Below, in pieces: positions 1-5,715 of a DNA stretch of 10,487 nucleotides. The DNA is from Lachnospiraceae bacterium (GTDB lineage Bacteria; Bacillota; Clostridia; Lachnospirales; Lachnospiraceae): contig DOVL01000134.1 in the NCBI GenBank assembly GCA_003520105.1, positions 1-10,487 on the forward strand, in the 5' to 3' direction. The translations under genes were made by a program, and so were the position numbers. Below the pieces are notes generated by a model, which was given only the letters and a program-made list of their open reading frames with translations, was not told where the DNA came from and did no database searches. Each line of letters starts with the position of its first letter. Position 1 is the first letter of the stretch.

Positions 1-941
1 GCCTTCCAGCCAAGTTCCTTCTCAGCCTTGGCAGGATCCGCATAGCACATAGCAATATCACCCTCACGTCTTGGCTTGATCGTGTACGGAACGTCAACAT
101 TATTGACCTTCTTAAATGCATTTACTATATCAAGAACACTGTAACCGATACCGGTACCGAGGTTGTAAATATTTACGCCTGTTCCTTCCATTACCTTATC
201 AACTGAATTTACATGTCCTTTTGCAAGATCCACAACATGTATATAATCTCTTACGCCTGTTCCGTCAGGTGTGTCATAATCATCGCCAAATACTCCGAGC
301 TCAGGAAGCTTTCCTGAAGCAACCTGCATGATATAAGGCATAAGGTTGTTCGGAATACCATTTGGAACTTCTCCGAGAAGTCCGCTCTCATGAGCACCGA
401 TCGGATTGAAATATCTGAGAAGAATAACGCTCCAGTCATTATCTGCGGTATGGAAATCAGTAAGTATCTGCTCGATCATATGCTTGGTCCAGCCATAAGG
501 ATTGGTGCAGATACCCTTCGGACATTCCTCTGTGATAGGAATAAATGCAGGATTTCCGTATACAGTAGCCGAAGAAGAAAAGATTATCCTCTTGCAGCCA
601 TATTCATTCATAAGTTTACAGAGATTAAGAGTTCCTCCGATGTTGTTCTCATAATACATGAGCGGCTTTTTAACCGACTCACCAACAGCCTTAAGTCCTG
701 CAAAATGGATCACGCAGTCAAAGGTATTTTCCTCGAAAATAACTCTCATTGACTCGGTATCAAGCATGTCAGCCTTGTAGAATTTTACATCCTTGCCTGT
801 TATCTCCTTGATCTTATCAAGTACCTCAATCTTTGAATTGTAGAGATTATCAAAGATAACCACCTCGTGACCGCTGTTAAGGAGCTCAACCACGGTATGG
901 GAACCGATATAGCCCGTTCCTCCTGAAACAAGAATTTTCAT
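1..941 (-). CDS. galE: UDP-glucose 4-epimerase, 3' end cut by window edge
   Basis: Interconverts UDP-glucose and UDP-galactose with bound NAD in the cytoplasm (Leloir pathway; supply of UDP-galactose for polysaccharides). The reading frame opens with MKILVSGGTGYIGSH, the GxxGxxG Rossmann motif at residues 7-13. The extended-SDR catalytic set is present: Ser124 in FSSSATVYG, and Tyr149 and Lys153 in NPYGWTK, at the same numbers as in the E. coli enzyme. Further GalE landmarks are RYFNPIGAHESG and GTGVRDYIHVVDLA. There are 313 complete codons before the edge; the family is near 338, so about 25 C-terminal residues are missing. An AGGAGG site at 950-955, 8 nt from the ATG, fixes the start. The gene is divergent from tRNA-Leu, so its promoter should lie in 956-1037, but I see no convincing -35/-10 pair there on the minus strand. 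Identification is very secure. Confidence 0.97.
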   Translation of the reverse strand, partial: MKILVSGGTGYIGSHTVVELLNSGHEVVIFDNLYNSKIEVLDKIKEITGKDVKFYKADMLDTESMRVIFEENTFDCVIHFAGLKAVGESVKKPLMYYENNIGGTLNLCKLMNEYGCKRIIFSSSATVYGNPAFIPITEECPKGICTNPYGWTKHMIEQILTDFHTADNDWSVILLRYFNPIGAHESGLLGEVPNGIPNNLMPYIMQVASGKLPELGVFGDDYDTPDGTGVRDYIHVVDLAKGHVNSVDKVMEGTGVNIYNLGTGIGYSVLDIVNAFKKVNNVDVPYTIKPRREGDIAMCYADPAKAEKELGWK

Positions 942-995
942 AAAATAATCCTCCTGAAAAATATATTAACTGACTATTTTTATTTCTTTTTTGAT

Positions 996-1024
996 TTGAC
1001 AGAGATATGCTACTATGTTACTAT
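996..1024 (+). promoter_or_regulatory. sigma-A-type promoter for tRNA-Leu
   Basis: TTGACA (996-1001) is a perfect -35 box, followed by a 17-nt spacer and TACTAT (1019-1024) as the -10 box. Transcription would begin near 1031, about 7 nt before the mature tRNA, so only a very short leader is left for RNase P. Spacing and box quality fit a strong housekeeping promoter of a stable RNA gene. Confidence 0.85.
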
Positions 1025-1037
1025 TTGCTATGTGTTA

Positions 1038-1120
1038 GCCGGCATGTCGGAATGGCAGACGATGCAGACTCAAAATCTGTTGCGGGTAACCGCGTGTGGG
1101 TTCAAGTCCCACTGCCGGCA
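1038..1120 (+). tRNA. tRNA-Leu, anticodon CAA
   Basis: A class II tRNA of 83 nt that decodes UUG. The 7-bp acceptor stem pairs GCCGGCA (1038-1044) with TGCCGGC (1113-1119), with discriminator A1120. The D stem is TCG (1047-1049) with CGA (1060-1062). The anticodon stem GCAGA (1064-1068) pairs with TCTGT (1076-1080) through one G-U pair, and the loop CTCAAAA carries CAA at 1071-1073. The variable arm is long, GCGG-GTAA-CCGC, as expected for leucine. The T stem GTGGG (1096-1100) pairs with CCCAC (1108-1112) around the loop TTCAAGT. The 3' CCA is not encoded and must be added by the CCA-adding enzyme. This is the only plus-strand gene in the window. Confidence 0.97.
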
Positions 1121-1130
1121 CTATTCTTTA

Positions 1131-1153
1131 CGGGTTTATCCCGGTCTTTTTTT
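1131..1153 (+). terminator. short intrinsic terminator of tRNA-Leu
   Basis: CGGG (1131-1134) pairs with CCCG (1140-1143) around a 5-nt loop. After GTC comes a run of seven T (1147-1153). The stem is only 4 bp but all G-C, and it lies 11 nt after the tRNA. The T-run fits plus-strand termination; on the minus strand the hairpin is not followed by T. Confidence 0.6.
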
Positions 1154-1178
1154 ATTTCATGCTCTGTCCCGTTCAACC

Positions 1179-1208
1179 AAATACCGTAATCTGTTACGGC
1201 TCGTATTT
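1179..1208. terminator. hairpin between convergent tRNA-Leu and sortase genes
   Basis: A perfect 6-bp inverted repeat, CCGTAA (1184-1189) and TTACGG (1194-1199), encloses the loop TCTG. It can be extended by AAATA (1179-1183) pairing with TATTT (1204-1208) across a CTCG bulge. It lies about 18 nt past the sortase stop codon. T-runs are modest (TATTTTTC on plus, TATTTGG on minus), so it may be a weak bidirectional terminator or the 3' end stabiliser of the sortase mRNA. Confidence 0.4.
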
Positions 1209-1225
1209 TTCATATATAGTTCCGA

Positions 1226-2242
1226 TCACTCAATCCTCTTGGCAACAACTACAAATCTTCCGTTCTCTGTGTGTGAATAACAGGTTGAAAGTGTGAGCAG
1301 CTTATCGCCATACTCTGCTGTTGTCGGGATTTCATATGTAGTAAGATCTTTGATATTTTCAACGAAATAATCAAACTCTTCTTTATCTGCCGCATTAAAG
1401 AAGGTGTAATACTTAAAGCTCGTATCATCCTTATCCTTGATCTTGGTCTTAAATGCAGCTATGACCTCATATTTGTGATCACCGTAGATTGTATTAAACT
1501 CGATATATTTATGCTTTTTATAAAAGTCCTCTTCCTCGTAATAGCCAAGATCATAAAACATGGTCTTGCTCTTCATATGATGGCCGTAAATAATTACGTT
1601 ATCGGAAGGTTTTACAACATTTGAATCGGTATCAACGAAAGGTGTTCCCGAATCGTTCCAATCCTTATTGTAATCCCTGTGAATATAATACTCTTCATCA
1701 TCAGGTGTAAGCATTACCGGATAGTTGATCTTGGTACCGTCTATCTTGAGCCATCCGATAAAATCATGATTCTTACTGTACAGTTCTTTATACTTGTACT
1801 GAACCTTTTTTCCGTCTATATACACAAAAAGTCTCGGTTTTTCAAGCGGCTGATCGTTTTCATCCGTTTTCTCCACGATAACATCTTCCGGAAGATCTTC
1901 AGGTATATTATTCTCATCAAAATCAGGCTCTTCAACAAGATCTCTCAGCTTGTCAAAATTCTTCTCACTCTTATACGACTTATAGTAATACAGTCCGAGA
2001 TATCCGGCAGAGAAAAGAAAGATTGCCGCAAATATAACTATCAGAATATTGTAAACGGTATTTTTGTTCTTCTTTTTAACCTTCTTGGCATCTTCCGTAT
2101 ATTTCCTGGCAAGTTTCTCATTGGCCTCGGAAGCTGATATTCCACTGCTGTCCGAAGTTATTTTTTTAATTTCCTTATCAATATCCTCTTTATCGATTTT
2201 TTCTTTATCAAGTTTTTCTTTATCGAGTTTTTCCTTGTCCAT
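1226..2242 (-). CDS. class B sortase, membrane anchored
   Basis: Cysteine transpeptidase that cleaves a sorting signal in secreted proteins and attaches them to the cell wall or to pilin; it acts on the outer face of the membrane. The 338-aa protein has a charged cytoplasmic N-terminus (1-61), one membrane segment (about 64-87, rich in I, F and L), an acidic linker, and the sortase fold from about 137. Class B traits are KINYPVMLTPDDEEYYIHRDYN (about 171-192), IIYGHHMK with catalytic His221, TLSTCYS with catalytic Cys321, and Arg329 in NGRFVVV. I chose the ATG at 2242 because GAGG (2248-2251) lies 5 nt before it. An in-frame TTG at 2263 sits in the base of a terminator hairpin and has no Shine-Dalgarno site. 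It follows the Nudix gene, probably cotranscribed from the promoter at 2797-2825. No sorting-signal substrate or pilin gene is visible in the window, so the substrate is unknown. Confidence 0.93.
   Translation of the reverse strand: MDKEKLDKEKLDKEKIDKEDIDKEIKKITSDSSGISASEANEKLARKYTEDAKKVKKKNKNTVYNILIVIFAAIFLFSAGYLGLYYYKSYKSEKNFDKLRDLVEEPDFDENNIPEDLPEDVIVEKTDENDQPLEKPRLFVYIDGKKVQYKYKELYSKNHDFIGWLKIDGTKINYPVMLTPDDEEYYIHRDYNKDWNDSGTPFVDTDSNVVKPSDNVIIYGHHMKSKTMFYDLGYYEEEDFYKKHKYIEFNTIYGDHKYEVIAAFKTKIKDKDDTSFKYYTFFNAADKEEFDYFVENIKDLTTYEIPTTAEYGDKLLTLSTCYSHTENGRFVVVAKRIE
2165..2239 (-). repeat. five 15-bp tandem units encoding DKExL/I in the sortase N-terminus
   Basis: Residues 2-26 of the sortase consist of five five-residue units: DKEKL, DKEKL, DKEKI, DKEDI, DKEIK. 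At DNA level the first three units are nearly identical (pattern GAtAAaGAAAAACTt) and the last two have diverged, which suggests recent duplication. The peptide is cytoplasmic, strongly charged and likely helical. The copy number could vary between strains. Confidence 0.85.
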
Positions 2243-2257
2243 TTTTACCTCACCATT

Positions 2258-2283
2258 AAACAAGGGACCTGTCAGAGGTCCCT
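2258..2283 (-). terminator. intrinsic terminator after the Nudix gene, ahead of the sortase
   Basis: A perfect 8-bp stem, AGGGACCT (2263-2270) with AGGTCCCT (2276-2283), encloses the loop GTCAG. Read on the minus strand it is followed by TTGTTTAA. It begins 2 nt after the Nudix TAG (2286-2288) and ends about 20 nt before the sortase ATG. The T-tract is interrupted, so readthrough is plausible. Confidence 0.7.
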
Positions 2284-2285
2284 GT

Positions 2286-2738
2286 CTAAAAATACTTTTT
2301 GCTTCCCCAGAGATTAGCCTGCTTCATGGCGGTGTATTCGTTATATGCCTGTTCTAGGATCTGTTTCTCGTTCGGAAACTTTAATAAATGATATGCCTCA
2401 TGATACTTGTAGTAACCTGAGTCCAAAAAATACTCTTCCCTCTGAGGCTTGCTGTAATAACTGTCAGCCTGCATCAGATACCAGTGAACATCCTTGTTCA
2501 CCACGTCATATGAAGTATTAAATGTATAATTACTTTTGCCTACATATTTAATTATCTGGGCGCTCACGCCAGTTTCTTCTTTTACCTCTCTGAGTGCCGT
2601 CTCGCTGTAACTCTCATCCTTCTCGACTGTACCCTTGGGAAGTACCCAGCCTTCATATTTGTTTCTGTAATTTTTGTAAAGTAATAATATCTTACCTCTG
2701 AAGATTACCACACCACCACAGCTTGTTGCTTCAATCAT
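2286..2738 (-). CDS. Nudix family hydrolase
   Basis: Hydrolyses a nucleoside diphosphate linked to another group (X), using Mg2+ or Mn2+; the substrate cannot be told from sequence. The 150-aa protein carries a complete Nudix box, Gx5Ex7REUxEExGU: Gly36, Glu42, Arg50-Glu51, Glu54-Glu55, Gly57-Val58. It has the usual N-terminal strand ATSCGGVVIF and a WVLPKG segment just before the box. The size is normal for a single-domain MutT-like enzyme. The compact form and LPKGT segment resemble the diadenosine polyphosphate and RppH-like group, but that is a loose resemblance. An AGGAGG site (2746-2751), 7 nt from the ATG, fixes the start. It has its own promoter in the gap after the PBP gene and is followed by a hairpin and then the sortase. 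Confidence 0.93.
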   Translation of the reverse strand: MIEATSCGGVVIFRGKILLLYKNYRNKYEGWVLPKGTVEKDESYSETALREVKEETGVSAQIIKYVGKSNYTFNTSYDVVNKDVHWYLMQADSYYSKPQREEYFLDSGYYKYHEAYHLLKFPNEKQILEQAYNEYTAMKQANLWGSKKYF

Positions 2739-2776
2739 TGCAAAACCTCCTGGCTCAGATCTGATGATCCGAAAAG

Positions 2777-2786
2777 TGTGTACACA
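2777..2786. promoter_or_regulatory. palindrome TGTGTACACA, possible operator
   Basis: A perfect 10-bp palindrome centred about 8 nt downstream of the start site expected from the promoter at 2797-2825, and upstream of the Nudix Shine-Dalgarno site. It partly overlaps a second palindrome, CATATATG (2785-2792). The position suits a repressor roadblock. No regulator gene is adjacent and the binding protein is unknown; chance occurrence in this AT-rich gap is possible. Confidence 0.35.
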
Positions 2787-2796
2787 TATATGTTGA

Positions 2797-2825
2797 AGTA
2801 TATCAGTTTACAGCATTAATTTCAA
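2797..2825 (-). promoter_or_regulatory. sigma-A-type promoter for Nudix and sortase
   Basis: On the minus strand TTGAAA (2820-2825) is followed by a 17-nt spacer and TATACT (2797-2802). The start site would be near 2790, about 52 nt upstream of the Nudix ATG. The -35 box begins 3 nt after the PBP stop codon, and no terminator separates the PBP gene from this promoter, so readthrough from upstream may add to it. Confidence 0.7.
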
Positions 2826-2828
2826 TAT

Positions 2829-4340
2829 TTATTTGTCATAATAAGCGTCAAAAACACGTTTTGCAACGTAGCTTCCGGAAAGCTGATTTTCGGTATAATC
2901 CTCCACGATAACACTTACAACAATGTCCGGATCCTCTACATTCGAAAAACCTACAAACCATGAATTACAATTGCCGTTATTATCGTATTCGGCCGTACCT
3001 GTTTTTCCTGCCACCGAGTAATCGGTATATGCAAAATAATACGATGCCGTACCATATTCACACACTCCGGTAAGCATATCTATAAGTGCTTCCGCTTCCT
3101 TGTAATTCATCAGTTCCTTAGTTTCACTGCTCTTAATCTTCTCAACTACAGCACCGTCGACATTTTTGATTGAATCAACAAGATATGGCTTCTTCAGGAT
3201 ACCTCCGTTAGCTATCGCGCACATGATCATTGCGTTATGCAGAGGTGTTATATTTGTATCTCCCTGTCCGATCGCAGTCTGAGGAATCTGATCGGAAGGA
3301 GTGTTTTTATCAATAACAAACGATGATTCCGAGTAATCTATATCGACCGGAAGCTTGCTGTTAAACAGCAGATCCTCTGCTGTCTTTCTGTATGAAGACT
3401 TATCAAGCTTCATACCTATATTGGCAAAGCTTGTATTGCATGAATATGCAACGGAATCCTTAAGGTCGACAGTCCCATGGACATGTCCGTCCGAACAGCC
3501 GATCTCGACGCCGTTATAGATATCAACACCCTCGCACTCATAGCTGTAGTTTTCGTACTTCGGATTCTCTCTGATATATTCAAGTGCCGTAACAATCTTG
3601 AAGGTTGAACCCGGAGCATAAAGTCCCTGGGTGGCTCTGTTGAGCATTATGGTACTCTCACTTCCTTCATCGCTGTGAATATAGTCCCATACCTCATCTA
3701 TATAATTCGGATCAAAGGAAGGCTTCGAAACCATAGCAAGTATTTTTCCTGTAGAAGGTTCGATCACAACAACTGCACCGCTGGCATCCCCGAGGGCATC
3801 ATATGCTTCCTGCTGAAGTCTCGAATCAAGAGTCGTACAGATGGTGTCGCCCGGATTCTTATCAGACTTCAGATCGTTCTTGAGTCTTGAAACTATATTA
3901 ACATTTGTGGTAAGAAGTTCGAAATTATAATCGAGTTCTATTCCTGAACGGCCATAATCATTGTATCCGACCACGTGAGCAAATACATCCTTATACGGAT
4001 AAACTCTTTCCTCATTACCATCTTCATCCGTCACAGTGGTTGCAAGCACCTGACCGTCCGCCGAAACTATATCACCTCTGATAATATATTCAGAATAATA
4101 ATCCTGCCTCTTGTTATGAGGATCGGCTATGATCTTCTTGGCATCATGAACCATAAAATATATAAGATGTCCGAAAAGGCCAAGGAAGATCAGAACCATC
4201 AGATATGTCATCGTGATGATCGGTTTGTTCTTTATTTTCAGTTTTTCCTTTACTGTTTCCTCATGCTGAAGGAACTGTTCCAGCTGGGGATTCTGGATAC
4301 TCTCCGATGTCTCGGAGTCGTTCAATCTCTTTTTCGACAT
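2829..4340 (-). CDS. class B penicillin-binding protein, PbpA-like transpeptidase
   Basis: Cross-links peptidoglycan by D,D-transpeptidation outside the membrane and is a beta-lactam target. The 503-aa protein has a cytoplasmic tail of about 40 residues, one membrane segment (about 40-64), a short non-catalytic region starting near the conserved RGDIV (about 88), and a transpeptidase domain from about 165. All three active-site motifs are present: STFK (Ser245, Lys248), SCN (300-302) and KTGT (446-449). The non-catalytic region is short, as in actinobacterial PbpA rather than long FtsI or PBP2 proteins, and pairing with rodA fits this. I chose the ATG at 4340 because AGAGG (4347-4351) lies 6 nt upstream; an in-frame GTG at 4355 is a weaker option. 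This start lies inside rodA, so the genes overlap by 80 bp. The next in-frame ATG (4211) would cut off the tail, enters the membrane segment and has no binding site. Confidence 0.93.
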   Translation of the reverse strand: MSKKRLNDSETSESIQNPQLEQFLQHEETVKEKLKIKNKPIITMTYLMVLIFLGLFGHLIYFMVHDAKKIIADPHNKRQDYYSEYIIRGDIVSADGQVLATTVTDEDGNEERVYPYKDVFAHVVGYNDYGRSGIELDYNFELLTTNVNIVSRLKNDLKSDKNPGDTICTTLDSRLQQEAYDALGDASGAVVVIEPSTGKILAMVSKPSFDPNYIDEVWDYIHSDEGSESTIMLNRATQGLYAPGSTFKIVTALEYIRENPKYENYSYECEGVDIYNGVEIGCSDGHVHGTVDLKDSVAYSCNTSFANIGMKLDKSSYRKTAEDLLFNSKLPVDIDYSESSFVIDKNTPSDQIPQTAIGQGDTNITPLHNAMIMCAIANGGILKKPYLVDSIKNVDGAVVEKIKSSETKELMNYKEAEALIDMLTGVCEYGTASYYFAYTDYSVAGKTGTAEYDNNGNCNSWFVGFSNVEDPDIVVSVIVEDYTENQLSGSYVAKRVFDAYYDK

Positions 4341-5670
4341 TTTCCGCCTCTTCACTAGCTAAAAGATATGTATACTGGATCATTGAAAACATGATCAATG
4401 TACTGAATACAGAACTGATACCATGACTGATCAATGGCATCGTAACACCTGTTGAAGGAATAAATCTTGTAACACCACCGATATTCAGCAGCACCTGGTT
4501 GATGAAGCAGACCGCTATTCCAAATGACATATATTTGTGGAACGGACTTCTGATCTTCATTGAAATATTACACATTGCGATAAAGCTGCTTAGATATATC
4601 AGAATTAGTGCAAGCCCGAACAATGCTCCAAGCTCCTCACATATAGCCGAGAATATAAAATCACTCTCAGCAACAGGTATGTATCCCGGCAGACCTTCGC
4701 CAAGTCCGGTTCCGACAAATCCGCCTGTTCCTATAGCAAAAAGGGACTCGCTAAGCTGATAGCCGCCACCATATATATCTGCAAAAGGATCCTTCCACGA
4801 ATCAACTCTGATCATGATATGGCTGAAGAACGAAGTATTTTTGAAAGCTATATAGCCCAGGAAAATAACCGCCGCCGCTCCGAATATCCCTCCGAACAGA
4901 AAGATCGGCCTTGATGTAGCAAGATAAACCATACTGATGTAGCAGATATAGAAGATTATCATTGCTCCGAAGTCTTTTTCCGCTATAAGTATCAGCATAA
5001 ATATGACTGAAATCACGGCATTGACTATGATATCCGATAAAGTGCTTGCCTTTACCAGACTGCTGGCTACAAAAAGAATAAACAGTATTTTTACAAACTC
5101 CATCGGCTGAACCGTAAAGCTGCCGAAATGGATCCAGTTTCTTGAACCGTATGCACTCATACCTATTCCCGGCACAAAAACCGTCAGAAGGAAAAAGATG
5201 CCTACTACGCCATATAAAACGTTCCATTTCTTCATCTTTGGAAGCGATTTCATCAATGCCGGAATAAATGATGTCACAAAGAGAGCACATGTACCCATTA
5301 TAAACTGCTTAAGAGCAAGCTTCATGTCGAGTCTGGTCAGCATAATATAGCCTATGGTCAGAAGGAAAATGACATTATTAGTAATAAGTCGTGACGCCTT
5401 CTTGTAAACACTGTGGAATATGACCATATATAGTATACTGACTGCCACTTCTATCAGATAAAGAAGAAGCACCTTCACGTCTTTACTCCAGATTATAAGC
5501 TTAACATAGCAGAGAAAATGTATCATAAAGATATAAAAAACCTGTTTGTTCAGGTTTTTATTTCTCTTCTCTTTGTTTTTTGCAATAAAATATGAATAGC
5601 ACTTAAAGGTATACAGTGCCATACATATAAGGATCAGATATTTAGTTACGACAGAAAAAACTCTAAGCAT
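4261..5670 (-). CDS. rodA: SEDS peptidoglycan glycosyltransferase, RodA/FtsW family
   Basis: Polymerises lipid II into glycan strands at the membrane with a partner class B PBP, here the next gene. The 469-aa protein has about 12-13 hydrophobic segments; three or more precede the part matching the standard fold. SEDS marks are GSRNWIHFGSFTVQPMEFVK (176-194), EKDFG (231-235), the WKDP motif (292-295) with probable catalytic Asp294 in the large external loop, GGYQLSESLFAIGTGGFVGTG, and ESDFIFSAICEELG (335-348). The last membrane segment (about 418-437) is followed by a cytoplasmic tail whose final 26 codons also encode the start of the PBP in another frame. RodA rather than FtsW is chosen from the PbpA-type partner; a SpoVE-like role cannot be excluded. 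The ATG at 5670 has a modest site (AGGAA). The gap to the U32 stop is 36 nt. Confidence 0.9.
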   Translation of the reverse strand: MLRVFSVVTKYLILICMALYTFKCYSYFIAKNKEKRNKNLNKQVFYIFMIHFLCYVKLIIWSKDVKVLLLYLIEVAVSILYMVIFHSVYKKASRLITNNVIFLLTIGYIMLTRLDMKLALKQFIMGTCALFVTSFIPALMKSLPKMKKWNVLYGVVGIFFLLTVFVPGIGMSAYGSRNWIHFGSFTVQPMEFVKILFILFVASSLVKASTLSDIIVNAVISVIFMLILIAEKDFGAMIIFYICYISMVYLATSRPIFLFGGIFGAAAVIFLGYIAFKNTSFFSHIMIRVDSWKDPFADIYGGGYQLSESLFAIGTGGFVGTGLGEGLPGYIPVAESDFIFSAICEELGALFGLALILIYLSSFIAMCNISMKIRSPFHKYMSFGIAVCFINQVLLNIGGVTRFIPSTGVTMPLISHGISSVFSTLIMFSMIQYTYLLASEEAENVEKEIERLRDIGEYPESPAGTVPSA

Positions 5671-5689
5671 AAGGATTCCTATCAGAATG

Positions 5690-5715
5690 TATTTTATAAT
5701 ATTGTTTTATAATAT
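5690..5715. repeat. two tandem 13-bp AT-rich repeats at the U32/rodA junction
   Basis: TATTTTATAATAT (5690-5702) is followed directly by TGTTTTATAATAT (5703-5715), with one mismatch. The second copy covers the U32 stop codon (5707-5709) and the first lies about 20 nt upstream of the rodA ATG. On the minus strand it offers several -10-like TATTAT/TATAAA strings but no matching -35 box, so I do not call a promoter. Confidence 0.6.

Noticed and set aside
390..752. Plus-strand open frame of 120 codons
   Set aside because: It lies opposite galE, whose catalytic residues and start site are clear. The translated plus-strand product has no recognisable motif or binding site.
956..1037. Minus-strand promoter for galE
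   Set aside because: CTGTCA and AT-rich strings exist, but no pair has both acceptable boxes and 16-18 nt spacing, so none is annotated.
1038..1120. tRNA-Leu as an integration site for a mobile element
   Set aside because: No integrase gene and no second copy of the tRNA 3' end was seen in the window; both sides are housekeeping genes.
996..1296. Several short plus-strand open frames through the tRNA-Leu region
   Set aside because: They run across the tRNA promoter, the folded tRNA and its terminator. The one starting at 996 begins inside the -35 box.
2243..2263. TTG start that extends the sortase by 7 residues
   Set aside because: It is in the base of the terminator stem and has no Shine-Dalgarno site, while the ATG at 2242 has GAGG at 5 nt.
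1679..2357. Plus-strand open frames opposite the sortase
   Set aside because: Their Ser/Leu/Phe/Ile-rich products mirror the Lys/Glu/Asp-rich antisense codons of the sortase, including its repeat. They have no binding sites and no family features.
4802..5290. Second minus-strand frame of 162 codons inside rodA
   Set aside because: It overlaps the conserved SEDS core in another frame, and its composition is unlike a membrane or known soluble protein.
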